Source of the DNA: a virus
DNA: 29,138 nucleotides
Direction: 5' to 3' (one strand)
IMG/VR virus record: IMGVR_UViG_3300021957_000209
Coordinates: 1-29,138 of that record
Shown piece by piece: positions 1 to 8,481 of this stretch (positions within the stretch are counted from its first letter, which is position 1; every line of letters starts with the position of its first letter). The position numbers and the translations under genes are program-made. Under the pieces are notes generated by a model, which worked only from the letters and a program-made list of their open reading frames with translations, did no database searches and was not told the DNA's origin.

Positions 1-1
1 A

Positions 2-928
2 AATCTGCACAAGAAAAAAGTACCTTATGACTGGCAAGTTAGTAGATTCAAGGCAATGTTTCGTAAATTGATCGCACTTGAACAAAGCTGTGATGTACAT
101 ATTATTGCTGGAGACATCTTTGATAAAAAACCAGAACCAGATGAAATCTGTTTGTTTCTAAGCTATATCAATTCAGTCTCAATACCAACCTACATCATTC
201 CAGGTAATCATGAAGCAACTCGTAAAGGAGAATCATTCTTTGAACATTTTAATGAAGATAATGCCATCAAAAATGAGAACGTCCATCTATTTACTAGAAA
301 CGGACGTGCGACTGTGGGTAAAACGTCATTTCAGTTCTACCCGTATGGCGAAATGCAACTTGACAATTTACCAACATATGTCAACGACGATATATTGGTC
401 ACGCATATTCGTGGAGAAGTGCCTCCGCATATTACGCCAGAATATGATTTCTCCCGTCTCTCTCCTTGGGGCTTATGTTTACTTGGCGATCTACACTTTA
501 ATCATCGTTATGGCGACACTAACTGTTACTACCCTGGTTCTCCCTTAAATACTACGTTTGACCGCGATGAATTGCGAGAATATGGAGTAGATATTTTTGA
601 TGTGGTAGATTCACGTAATTACACACGTGAGTTTTATGATCTAAAACTACCTAAACTCATACGACGTAAGATTGCTGTTGGTGAAGAGATGCGTCCAGAT
701 TCATTTCATCATGTAGTATATGAAGTCACAGGGTCATTAGACCAACTCGCTAAGATGGAAAATTCTGAACTGTTAGACAAAAAGATGGTAGAAAAACCGG
801 CAGAAGAATCTACTCTTGATTTGAAAAATAAAACAATCTATGAAGAACTAGAGATTTATCTTAAGCATATCAAAGTAGCTGATACAGAACGAGTACTGAC
901 GGAGTTCAAATCTCTGAATGTCGTCTGA
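2..928 (+). CDS. gp47/SbcD/Mre11-like metallophosphoesterase, 5'-partial
   Basis: Nuclease subunit of the gp46-gp47 (SbcCD, Rad50-Mre11) recombination complex, which resects DNA ends. The frame is open to the left edge and 18 codons precede the first ATG at 56, so the true start lies outside the window. Calcineurin-like phosphoesterase motifs are visible: GDIFD at about bases 113-127, GNHE at about 203-214, THIR near 400 and GDLHF near 486. These supply the usual Asp, Asn and His metal ligands; the first DxH motif would fall at or just before the window edge, where NLH can be read. The C-terminal half is less conserved and probably binds gp46. Its stop overlaps the next start by 11 bases. The gp46 partner is at 1828-3654, separated by one inserted gene. 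Family assignment is firm; nuclease polarity cannot be read from sequence. Confidence 0.9.
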   Translation, partial: NLHKKKVPYDWQVSRFKAMFRKLIALEQSCDVHIIAGDIFDKKPEPDEICLFLSYINSVSIPTYIIPGNHEATRKGESFFEHFNEDNAIKNENVHLFTRNGRATVGKTSFQFYPYGEMQLDNLPTYVNDDILVTHIRGEVPPHITPEYDFSRLSPWGLCLLGDLHFNHRYGDTNCYYPGSPLNTTFDRDELREYGVDIFDVVDSRNYTREFYDLKLPKLIRRKIAVGEEMRPDSFHHVVYEVTGSLDQLAKMENSELLDKKMVEKPAEESTLDLKNKTIYEELEIYLKHIKVADTERVLTEFKSLNVV

Positions 929-1835
929 TTTATTACGTCTTAATAGAGTTTATTGGGAGTATGTTCAGAATAACTCGTATCTAAGACCAGAGAAAAACTA
1001 TTTGTGTTCTAATTTAATACCGTCAATTGGTGTAAGAGTTAATGTTCCAGAATATACTCGTCGTTCTAAATCGTTTAAACGTGACCTAACCAAACTAGCA
1101 ACAGCTTTTGGCGAAAAGTATAAAGACTATAAATATGTATTAGCCCTAAGTGGGGGAATAGATTCAGAAGTTACCGCTGAAACATTTTATGAGCAGGGCA
1201 TTACTTTTAGAGCTATTTCTCAAAGATTGTTTGATGGCGCTAACGACTATGACATTATCTACGCAGCTAAATATTGCCAAGACCGTAATATTCCTCATAA
1301 AGTTATTAATCTTCCACTAGACAAAATGATGAAACATACGATACCAGATGCAGTAAAACATGGTCAGTTCACACACTCATATTCTCAAATTGCATTGTGT
1401 AATTTATTTAACTATGTAGAAGATGATGAGATTATTATTTTTTCTGGACATAATCCTGATTTTCATCGTCAAATCGGTGTTGGGTGGTGGGAAGATTCAC
1501 CAAATATTATCAAATACGCTATAGCTAAAGACAAGCGATTTTTTACCTTTACATCGCTTGAGCCTATATTTTGTCACTATGCCTCGAACTTTGACGGCGA
1601 TCAGCCAGGAGACAAGAATAATGACTTTTTGTACGAAGCATTCCCACACCTCACAAGAAGAGTTAAGATGACAGGTTGGGAAAAATCTATTAAACTAGTA
1701 GGTGACTTAGAAGATGAAATTAGAAAATACTGCGCTTTTAGAATGCAGACATTTATTACATGGGAAAGATTTACTCTTAATTATATGAGAAAAATCTTTA
1801 TCGAACGCGGAATAGAAAGAAATCAAGATGAGTAG
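918..1835 (+). CDS. PP-loop ATPase superfamily protein (N-type ATP pyrophosphatase)
   Basis: A 305-residue protein with a PP-loop signature, SGGIDSE at residues 78-84, preceded by a hydrophobic strand (YVLAL). Enzymes of this superfamily (QueC, asparagine synthase C-domain, ThiI, TilS, sugar amidotransferases) adenylate a carboxyl, carbonyl or similar group, releasing pyrophosphate, before attack by a nitrogen or sulfur nucleophile. A FSGHNPDFH segment near residues 174-182 may belong to the active site. I see no CxxC zinc site as in QueC and no N-terminal glutaminase domain as in asparagine synthetase, so the substrate is unknown. It overlaps gp47 by 11 bases and gp46 by 8, so all three are probably co-translated. 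Its place between two subunits of one complex is unusual. Fold assignment is good; function is open. Confidence 0.75.
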   Translation: MSSDLLRLNRVYWEYVQNNSYLRPEKNYLCSNLIPSIGVRVNVPEYTRRSKSFKRDLTKLATAFGEKYKDYKYVLALSGGIDSEVTAETFYEQGITFRAISQRLFDGANDYDIIYAAKYCQDRNIPHKVINLPLDKMMKHTIPDAVKHGQFTHSYSQIALCNLFNYVEDDEIIIFSGHNPDFHRQIGVGWWEDSPNIIKYAIAKDKRFFTFTSLEPIFCHYASNFDGDQPGDKNNDFLYEAFPHLTRRVKMTGWEKSIKLVGDLEDEIRKYCAFRMQTFITWERFTLNYMRKIFIERGIERNQDE

Positions 1836-3654
1836 CATAGTTCTTAATAAACTAACTTTTTCAAATATGTTCAGTTACGGTAAAAATAATGTAGTTGACT
1901 TATCTAATAATAGAATCACTCAACTTACTGCTCCAAACGGTAGCGGTAAATCTTCTATTGCAATGATTATTCAAGAAACTCTTTTCAATAAGAATATTAA
2001 AGGAATCAAAAAGACAGACATTCTTAATCGTTGGTCTAAAGAAAAGTCTTGGTCTACTTCTCTAACTTTTACTAAAGATGATACAAATTATCAAGTTGAT
2101 GTAGTACGATCTGGTGCACAAACTAAAGTCAAGCTCATCGAGAATGGAACTGATATTTCTGATCACAAGGTATTAGATACATACAAAAAGATAGCTGATA
2201 TTGTAGGTACAGACTTTGAGGTGTTTTCTCAACTAACATATCAATCTTCTACAGACTTACTTGAGTTTCTAAAAGCTACGGACGCTAATCGTAAAAAGTT
2301 TCTTATCAATCTATTTAATCTTGAAAAGTATATAGCAATTGGAGACAGAGTTAAAAATAAATCAACTGAAGCTGATAGAGAATATAATAGATTAATAGGA
2401 GAGTTGAAAACCATAGAGGACTTTCTAGCAATCACATCTATTCCCGCGAAACAAACAGAAAAAGACGTACCTAATATTGACGAGGCCTTACAAAGAGAGA
2501 TAGGAGTGCTTCAGCAAGAGCTACATAATTATGAAGCTACTTGCAAAAAGATAGACAAAAACAATATGTATCTAGACGAGCGCGATACATTAGAGTTCAA
2601 CTCTGGTATGACCGTGCCAGAGGAGTTTTTATTCCACGATGACTATCAAGAAATTAAGAATAATATAGTTGTTCTTAGAAGTGAAATTACTACTCTTGAA
2701 AATGATATTACAAAAGTACGGGTTAATGATACTTGTCCTTCTTGTGGTCAAAGAGTTGATACTTCTCATCTTATCAAATTAAAAGAAGATCTTAAAGACG
2801 CACTTAATGAGAAAACTACATTCTATCAGGAAGCTATGGAAAAAGCTACTAAATGGAGTAACGAAATTAAGCAAATAGATAATAAAAAGAAAGAGTATAC
2901 GGAAAATAAAAGAAAGATTGAACGTTTTGAGCACTTAACCCAGCTAATTGATAATAATCTTGCAAAAGATTATCCAGATGTAGGAAATATTAAAAGTAAA
3001 ATCAATGAGTTACAGAGCAAATACGATATTCAAGCAAATGACTCAAAAGACGCTCAAGAACATAATAAACAAGTTAGTATACATAATGCGAGGGTAGATG
3101 CCCTAATTGACCAAAAAAATGATTTTACAGTTAGACAACAAAGTGTAAAAGATGATACTCTATCTAAATCAAATCAGATAAATTCTTTAAATATTCTTAA
3201 AAAAGCGTTCAGCACGTCTGGTATCGTAGCATTTAAGCTTGAGAATTTAACTAAAGAACTAGAAGTTTCAATAAATTATTATTTATCAATACTAAGTGAT
3301 GGTCAATTTCAAGTAGAGTTCAAACTTGATAAAGAAAAACTAAATATCTCCGTCATCAACAACGGAATCGCAACACCTATAGAAACTGTATCAGGAGGTG
3401 AATTCTCACGAATTCAAACCTCTATTCTTTTAGCGATAAGAAGCCTACTATCTAAACTTGGAGGTAGTAGTGTTAATCTATTATTTCTTGATGAAATTAC
3501 TGGTGTCCTTGATGACGAAGGCAAAGATAAGCTCGTAGAAGTTCTTCAAAAAGAAGATAATCTTAATGTTTTTCTTATTTCTCATGATTTTACCCATCCA
3601 TTAATTGATAAAGTTTCTATCGTTAAAGACGATAACATAAGTTCTATACAGTAA
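1828..3654 (+). CDS. gp46/SbcC/Rad50-like SMC-type ATPase
   Basis: ATPase subunit of the phage recombination nuclease; it holds DNA ends and drives the gp47 nuclease. All hallmarks are present in 608 residues. Walker A APNGSGKSS is at 35-43. Two helical, charged coiled-coil arms lie at about 170-300 and 312-465. A zinc-hook CPSC at 303-306 lies between them. The ABC signature SGGEFSRIQ is at 522-530, Walker B LLFLDE at 551-556 and the H-loop ISHD at 584-587. The length is close to that of T4 gp46 (about 560). It starts 8 bases inside the PP-loop gene, and its stop is followed within 10 bases by nrdA with an AAGGAA ribosome-binding site. Assignment is very secure. Confidence 0.95.
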   Translation: MSSIVLNKLTFSNMFSYGKNNVVDLSNNRITQLTAPNGSGKSSIAMIIQETLFNKNIKGIKKTDILNRWSKEKSWSTSLTFTKDDTNYQVDVVRSGAQTKVKLIENGTDISDHKVLDTYKKIADIVGTDFEVFSQLTYQSSTDLLEFLKATDANRKKFLINLFNLEKYIAIGDRVKNKSTEADREYNRLIGELKTIEDFLAITSIPAKQTEKDVPNIDEALQREIGVLQQELHNYEATCKKIDKNNMYLDERDTLEFNSGMTVPEEFLFHDDYQEIKNNIVVLRSEITTLENDITKVRVNDTCPSCGQRVDTSHLIKLKEDLKDALNEKTTFYQEAMEKATKWSNEIKQIDNKKKEYTENKRKIERFEHLTQLIDNNLAKDYPDVGNIKSKINELQSKYDIQANDSKDAQEHNKQVSIHNARVDALIDQKNDFTVRQQSVKDDTLSKSNQINSLNILKKAFSTSGIVAFKLENLTKELEVSINYYLSILSDGQFQVEFKLDKEKLNISVINNGIATPIETVSGGEFSRIQTSILLAIRSLLSKLGGSSVNLLFLDEITGVLDDEGKDKLVEVLQKEDNLNVFLISHDFTHPLIDKVSIVKDDNISSIQ

Positions 3655-3663
3655 GGAAATCAA

Positions 3664-5946
3664 ATGACTGAAGTTATAAAACGTGATGGCACGCGTGAAT
3701 CTCTAAATATTGAAAAACTACATAAAGTAGTAACTTTTGCTTGTGAAGAGATTGCAGGTGTTAGCGCAAGTGAAGTAGAGATTCATTCGCAGATTCAATT
3801 CTTTGACGGTATTAAAACTGAAGATGTACAAGAAACGTTAATCAAATCCGCTGCTGATTTGATATCCGAAGAAACTCCTAACTATCAATGGGTTGCAGGA
3901 CGTTTGATTAACTATCACTTACGTAAAATGGTTTATGGACAGTTCGATCCTTGGGATTTGTATACTTTAGTTGTAAAAAATGTAGAAAATGGGTTCTATG
4001 ATAAGGATATTCTTGCTACTTATACTAAAGCAGAATTTAACAAACTAAATAGTTATATAAAACATCAAAGAGATAATACTTTAACTTATGCAGCTATGGA
4101 ACAGTTTAGAGGAAAATACCTAGTTCAAAACCGTGTCACAAAACAAATATTTGAAACCCCACAAATGGCTTATATGCTTATTGCTATGACGCTTTTTCAA
4201 AGTTATCCTAAAGAAACAAGAGTCAAGTGGGTGAAAGATTATTACGATGCAATATCTACCTTTGATATTTCCTTGCCTACTCCTGTTATGGCTGGTGTAC
4301 GCACACCACAACGACAATTCTCTTCTTGCGTCCTTATCGAAACAGATGATTCGCTGGATAGTATTAACGCTAGTACTAGCTCAATTGTTAAGTATGTTAG
4401 CCAAAAAGCAGGCATCGGCATCGGAGCCGGTAGAATTAGAGCCCTTGGAAGTCCTATCCGTAGCGGAGACGCTTACCATACAGGAGTTATTCCATTCTAT
4501 AAAATGTTTCAAAGTGCGACACGATCCTGCTCTCAAGGCGGTGTGCGAAATGGTGCCGCCACCTTGTACTATCCAATCTGGCATTTGGAAGTTGAAGATC
4601 TCTTGGTGCTAAAAAACAATAAAGGTACTGAAGATAATAGAGTCCGTCACATGGACTACGGAGTTCAATTTAATAAATTGATGTACGAAAGATTGCTTTC
4701 TGGAGGAAATATCACACTTTTTTCACCAAGCGATGTGCCTGGTCTTTATGAAGCTTTTTTCAACGATCAAGAAGAGTTCAAATACCTATACGAAAAAGCA
4801 GAAGTACACCCAAATATACGTAAAAAAGTACTACCCGCCATCGAATTATTTTCTTCGTTCATGGAAGAAAGAAAAAATACTGGTCGTATTTATCTTATGA
4901 ACGTAGATCATGCTAACACACACTCTTCTTTTGACGAAAAAGTAGCACCTGTTCGTCAGTCTAATTTATGTTGTGAAATTAATTTACCAACAAAACCTCT
5001 AAATAGTTTTGACAGTGACGAAGGTGAGATTGCTTTATGTACCTTAAGTGCTATTAATTGGGGTAAAATTAGTAAATCGTCAGATTTTGCAAAACCTTGT
5101 GAATTGGCAGTTCGTGGGTTAGATGCCTTGCTAGATTATCAAGACTATCCAGTAAAAGCAGCTAAAAACGCCACGATGAAGCGTCGTCCTTTAGGTATCG
5201 GAATCATTAATCTTGCATACTGGTTAGCTAAGAATAATACATCATATGAAAAACCAGATTTAGAATTATTAGATGAATATGCGGAAGCTTGGAGTTTCTA
5301 CTTAATCAAAGCTTCCGCTAATTTAGCAAAAGAGCAATCAGCTCCTTCTGGGTTTGACGAGACTAAATACAGCAAGGGTATTATGCCTATGGATACTCGT
5401 AAAAAAGAAATTGATGAATTAGTTCCTCATGTTGAGAGGCAAAATTGGAATGGACTACGATTAGACATTATGGATTGGGGGATCAAGAATTCTACCTTAA
5501 TGGCATTGATGCCTTCTGAAACTTCTGCTCAAATTGCTAATGCTACTAATGGTATTGAACCTCCAAGATCTTTTGTGTCTGTTAAGCAATCTAAAGACGG
5601 AGTTCTAAAACAAGTCGTACCTGGTATCCATAAATTAAGAGGTAAATATAACCTATTATGGGATCAAAAGTCTCCTGAAGGGTATCTTAAAATTTGTGCA
5701 GTCTTACAAAAATATATTGATCAAGGAATTAGTGTTAACACATCTTATAATCCTACTTTCTTTGAAGATGAAAAAATTCCAATGAGTACCATGATACAAG
5801 ATTTACTAATGTTCTATAAATATGGCGGTAAACAACTCTACTATTTTAATACTTTTGATGGACAAGGCGAAATAGACATTAGCAAACTTGATGAGTTATC
5901 TCAAGAAGAAATTGACGACGCAGACTGTGACAGTTGCGTTTTGTAA
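3664..5946 (+). CDS. nrdA: Ribonucleoside-diphosphate reductase, class Ia alpha subunit
   Basis: Catalytic subunit that reduces ribonucleoside diphosphates to deoxyribonucleotides with NrdB. It closely resembles the E. coli type (760 residues, near full length). An ATP-cone is at about 1-90. Cys222 lies in the PQRQFSSC segment and Cys459 in ALCTLS, forming the redox pair. Asn434, Cys436 and Glu438 lie in SNLCCE and match E. coli N437, C439 and E441. The MPSETSAQIANATNGIEPPR phosphate-binding loop is intact. Tyr726 and Tyr727 form the radical-transfer pair. A C-terminal shuttle pair Cys755/Cys758 ends the protein. One extra cysteine (437) sits beside the thiyl-radical cysteine, where E. coli has Leu. 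An intact ATP-cone suggests allosteric dATP control is retained, although it may be altered. nrdB follows after 10 bases. Confidence 0.97.
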   Translation: MTEVIKRDGTRESLNIEKLHKVVTFACEEIAGVSASEVEIHSQIQFFDGIKTEDVQETLIKSAADLISEETPNYQWVAGRLINYHLRKMVYGQFDPWDLYTLVVKNVENGFYDKDILATYTKAEFNKLNSYIKHQRDNTLTYAAMEQFRGKYLVQNRVTKQIFETPQMAYMLIAMTLFQSYPKETRVKWVKDYYDAISTFDISLPTPVMAGVRTPQRQFSSCVLIETDDSLDSINASTSSIVKYVSQKAGIGIGAGRIRALGSPIRSGDAYHTGVIPFYKMFQSATRSCSQGGVRNGAATLYYPIWHLEVEDLLVLKNNKGTEDNRVRHMDYGVQFNKLMYERLLSGGNITLFSPSDVPGLYEAFFNDQEEFKYLYEKAEVHPNIRKKVLPAIELFSSFMEERKNTGRIYLMNVDHANTHSSFDEKVAPVRQSNLCCEINLPTKPLNSFDSDEGEIALCTLSAINWGKISKSSDFAKPCELAVRGLDALLDYQDYPVKAAKNATMKRRPLGIGIINLAYWLAKNNTSYEKPDLELLDEYAEAWSFYLIKASANLAKEQSAPSGFDETKYSKGIMPMDTRKKEIDELVPHVERQNWNGLRLDIMDWGIKNSTLMALMPSETSAQIANATNGIEPPRSFVSVKQSKDGVLKQVVPGIHKLRGKYNLLWDQKSPEGYLKICAVLQKYIDQGISVNTSYNPTFFEDEKIPMSTMIQDLLMFYKYGGKQLYYFNTFDGQGEIDISKLDELSQEEIDDADCDSCVL

Positions 5947-5956
5947 GGGAAATAAA

Positions 5957-7132
5957 ATGACAGTACTAAATACATTATCATATGATCATACAACATCAAA
6001 AATGTTTTTTGATAAATCTCTAGGGATGCAAAGATTTGATACCTTAAAATATAGAGCATTTGATAAACTAACAGATAAACAACTTGGATTCTTTTGGAGA
6101 CCAGAAGAAATAGATATTTTAAGGGACGCAGCAGATTTTAAAAATCTTACAGAGCATGAACAGCATATTTTCACATCTAATCTAAAAAGACAGATCGTAC
6201 TAGATAGCGTACAGGGTCGTGCTCCTGCAGAAAGTTTTGGCTCCATTGTCAGCTTACCAGAACTTGAAAATTGGATTATTACTTGGACATTTAGTGAAAC
6301 TATTCATTCTCGTTCTTATACACATATCATACGTAATATCTATCCTAATCCTTCTAAGGTATTTGACGAAATGATGGATATTCAAGAAATTGTTGACTGT
6401 GCTGATTCTATTTCAGAGCATTACGACGATCTTATTGAGATGACAAAATGGTATCAACTATTTGGCGAAGGTGAACATAGAGTAATATCGACTGAAGACG
6501 ATGACCCTATTGATGGTATGAAACTAGGAGTTTATCAAAAAAATAGTAATAAGTCTATTTCACTGTATGAACTAAAAAAGAAGCTATACTTATGTATGGC
6601 TAGTGTTAATATTCTTGAGGGAGTACGTTTTTATGTATCCTTTGCTTGCTCATGGGCATTTGCTGAACTTAAGAAGATGGAAGGTAATGCTAAAATTATC
6701 AAGTTAATTGCTCGTGATGAAAATGTACACCTCGGCTCTACTCAGCAGATTCTAAAACTTTTACCACAAGATGATCCTGATTTTGCTAAAATTGCAAAAG
6801 AGTGCGAGCAAGAAGTAATTGATATGTTTGTCGAAGCCGTTAATCAAGAAAAAGAGTGGGCAAACTACTTATTTAAAGATGGGTCAATGATTGGACTTAA
6901 TACTCAACTTTTATCTGATTACATCGAGTGGATTGCTCACAAACGCATGACTGCTATCGGCGTAAAATGCCCATATTCAGTGCCACGTGCTAATCCCTTA
7001 CCTTGGACTCAAAAATGGATTTCAGGGGCTGAAGTACAAGTTGCTCCTCAAGAAACTGAAATCTCCAGTTATGTAATTGGAGGAACTAAACAAGACGTAT
7101 CAAAAGATACATTTAAAGGATTCTCTTTATGA
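5957..7132 (+). CDS. nrdB: Ribonucleoside-diphosphate reductase, class Ia beta subunit
   Basis: Radical-generating diiron partner of NrdA. I place the start at ATG 5957, 5 bases after an AAGGGA ribosome-binding site and after the nrdA stop; an upstream in-frame ATG at 5888 lies inside nrdA and its leader has no family similarity. From 5957 the protein has 391 residues. The SETIHSRSY segment carries a Glu, His and radical Tyr equivalent to E. coli E115, H118 and Y122. LEGVRFY carries the E204 equivalent, and ARDENVH those of E238 and H241. An insertion of about 20 residues (around STEDDDPIDGMKLGVYQK) lies between GEGEH and the SLYELKKKLY helix, absent from E. coli NrdB. The stop overlaps the next start as ATGA. 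Confidence 0.96.
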   Translation: MTVLNTLSYDHTTSKMFFDKSLGMQRFDTLKYRAFDKLTDKQLGFFWRPEEIDILRDAADFKNLTEHEQHIFTSNLKRQIVLDSVQGRAPAESFGSIVSLPELENWIITWTFSETIHSRSYTHIIRNIYPNPSKVFDEMMDIQEIVDCADSISEHYDDLIEMTKWYQLFGEGEHRVISTEDDDPIDGMKLGVYQKNSNKSISLYELKKKLYLCMASVNILEGVRFYVSFACSWAFAELKKMEGNAKIIKLIARDENVHLGSTQQILKLLPQDDPDFAKIAKECEQEVIDMFVEAVNQEKEWANYLFKDGSMIGLNTQLLSDYIEWIAHKRMTAIGVKCPYSVPRANPLPWTQKWISGAEVQVAPQETEISSYVIGGTKQDVSKDTFKGFSL

Positions 7133-7527
7133 TTGATCTGAATAAATATAAAGAATTTGTTAGTGCAGTAACTAGCCAAGAAAGTAATAATGTAAGAAAA
7201 CTAACGGATAAACTACATGAACTTGATAGAACAGTTAATATATCACTACTAATGACAGGAGGTATTGGTCTAGCGTCAGAAGGTGGTGAGTTTAACGAGA
7301 TTGTAAAAAAGTGTGTTTTTCAAGGTAAGCCTTTAGATGATGATACAATTTTTCATATGAAGCGTGAGCTTGGAGATATATTGTGGTACTGGATAAATGC
7401 GTGTCGTGCACTAGACCTAGATCCTAATGATGTTGTAGAAGAAAATGTTAAAAAACTTGAATCTAGATACCCTCATGGAAAGTTTGATGTTCATTATTCA
7501 GAAAATCGTCAAGAAGGCGATCTATAA
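7129..7527 (+). CDS. MazG-like nucleotide pyrophosphohydrolase
   Basis: A 132-residue all-helical protein of the MazG/dimeric-dUTPase superfamily, which hydrolyses (d)NTPs to monophosphate and pyrophosphate. The metal-binding pattern is visible as E51-GG-E54-F-N-E57, followed by E80-LG-D83 in RELGDILWYW. Length fits single-domain phage MazG proteins, about half of cellular MazG. It is coupled to nrdB by an ATGA overlap and to the glutaredoxin by TAATG, within a dNTP-supply operon. House-cleaning of non-canonical or modified nucleotides fits this place. A role in host ppGpp levels has been proposed for marine phage MazG proteins but cannot be judged here. Its substrate might be relevant to the modification genes downstream. 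Confidence 0.88.
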   Translation: MIDLNKYKEFVSAVTSQESNNVRKLTDKLHELDRTVNISLLMTGGIGLASEGGEFNEIVKKCVFQGKPLDDDTIFHMKRELGDILWYWINACRALDLDPNDVVEENVKKLESRYPHGKFDVHYSENRQEGDL

Positions 7528-7763
7528 TGAAGGTGGTAATTTGGAGTAAACCAGACTGTCCATTTTGTGTGCGAGCTAAACACGAGTGTGATAAACGTGG
7601 TATCGCCTATGATGAAAAATTAATTGGATTTAACGGGCTAACCAAAGAAGATTTATTAAGTGTAGCCCCCAATGCAAGGTCAGTTCCACAAATTTTTATT
7701 GATGGACAATTGATTGGAGGTTATACTGAGTTAATGAAATCGAGCGTTCTCGATTCACAATAA
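7527..7763 (+). CDS. Glutaredoxin
   Basis: A 78-residue thioredoxin-fold protein with dithiol active site C11-P-F-C14 at the end of the first strand. It has the cis-proline segment SVPQIF and the GGYTEL glutathione-binding stretch near residues 64-69. It most likely re-reduces the C-terminal cysteine pair of the NrdA encoded just upstream. Its start shares a base with the MazG stop (TAATG). The length matches small phage and bacterial Grx proteins. The stop is followed at once by the ribosome-binding site of the PhoH-like gene. Confidence 0.93.
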   Translation: MKVVIWSKPDCPFCVRAKHECDKRGIAYDEKLIGFNGLTKEDLLSVAPNARSVPQIFIDGQLIGGYTELMKSSVLDSQ

Positions 7764-7764
7764 C

Positions 7765-7770
7765 AAGGAG
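7765..7770 (+). promoter_or_regulatory. Shine-Dalgarno AAGGAG fixing a TTG start
   Basis: AAGGAG lies 9 bases before TTG at 7780. No ATG or GTG in this frame is well placed, so this site supports a TTG start for the PhoH-like gene. Confidence 0.7.
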
Positions 7771-7779
7771 AATTAGCTA

Positions 7780-8481
7780 TTGGCTAACGGAAACGGGCAT
7801 CAAAAGCCTCTTAAAAAAGTCAGAATTGACGATCTCTTAACTTTCTCACCTATAACTGAAAATCAAACAATTACGTATGAATCTTATAAAAAAGATAGAC
7901 ATCTACTACTTCACGGAATAGCAGGTACGGGTAAAACATTTCTTTCTCTTTATCTAGCATTAGAAGAAGTATTAGATCCTTCTACTGTATATGACGATGT
8001 ATTTATTGTTCGTTCAGTTGTTTCTACTAGAGACATCGGATTTTTACCTGGTGATGAACAAGATAAAGTATCTTTATATGAAGCACCTTACCGATCAATA
8101 TGCAGTGAATTATTTAACTACAAAGAATCATATGACGCTCTTAAGCAACAAGGTAACGTAAAGTTTATGAGTACCTCTTTTATACGAGGAATCACTATTA
8201 ATAATGCAGTTGTTATAGTAGATGAGTGTCAAAATTTAAACTTTCATGAATTAGATAGTATTATCACAAGAATAGGTAAAAACTCAAAGATAATTTTTTG
8301 TGGTGACTACACTCAAACAGATTTAACCAGAGAGAATGATAAACGTGGGATACTTAACTTTATGAACATTCTTAGTTCATTAGACGAATTTAGTACAGTT
8401 GAATTTGGTGTAGACGACATAGTTAGAAGTGATTTTTTAAAGTCATATATTATTGCAAAATATGAATTAGGATATGCATAA
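7780..8481 (+). CDS. phoH: PhoH-like P-loop ATPase
   Basis: A 233-residue PhoH-family protein, starting with TTG. Walker A GIAGTGKT is at 46-53. The family stretch IVRSVVSTRDIGFLPGD is at about 76-92. Walker B VVIVDE is at 144-149, and the FCGDYTQTDL sensor-like segment at 173-182. PhoH proteins are common in marine phages; the family is linked to phosphate starvation in bacteria and to RNA or helicase-type functions, but the role in phage is unsettled. The single-domain length fits phage PhoH. Its 3' end overlaps the oxygenase-fusion gene by 8 bases, so the cassette starting at 8474 is probably expressed with it. Confidence 0.92.
   Translation: MANGNGHQKPLKKVRIDDLLTFSPITENQTITYESYKKDRHLLLHGIAGTGKTFLSLYLALEEVLDPSTVYDDVFIVRSVVSTRDIGFLPGDEQDKVSLYEAPYRSICSELFNYKESYDALKQQGNVKFMSTSFIRGITINNAVVIVDECQNLNFHELDSIITRIGKNSKIIFCGDYTQTDLTRENDKRGILNFMNILSSLDEFSTVEFGVDDIVRSDFLKSYIIAKYELGYA

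Noticed and set aside
918-1835. QueC and 7-deazaguanine DNA modification
   Set aside because: Only the PP-loop is shared; no C-terminal zinc cysteines, and no FolE, QueD, QueE or DpdA gene in the window.
4247-4612. 121-residue plus-strand ORF
   Set aside because: It lies in another frame wholly inside nrdA, whose frame is strongly conserved; no ribosome-binding site or family motif.
5888-5956. Upstream ATG extending NrdB by 23 residues
   Set aside because: It lies within nrdA; the ATG at 5957 has a ribosome-binding site and fits the family N-terminus.
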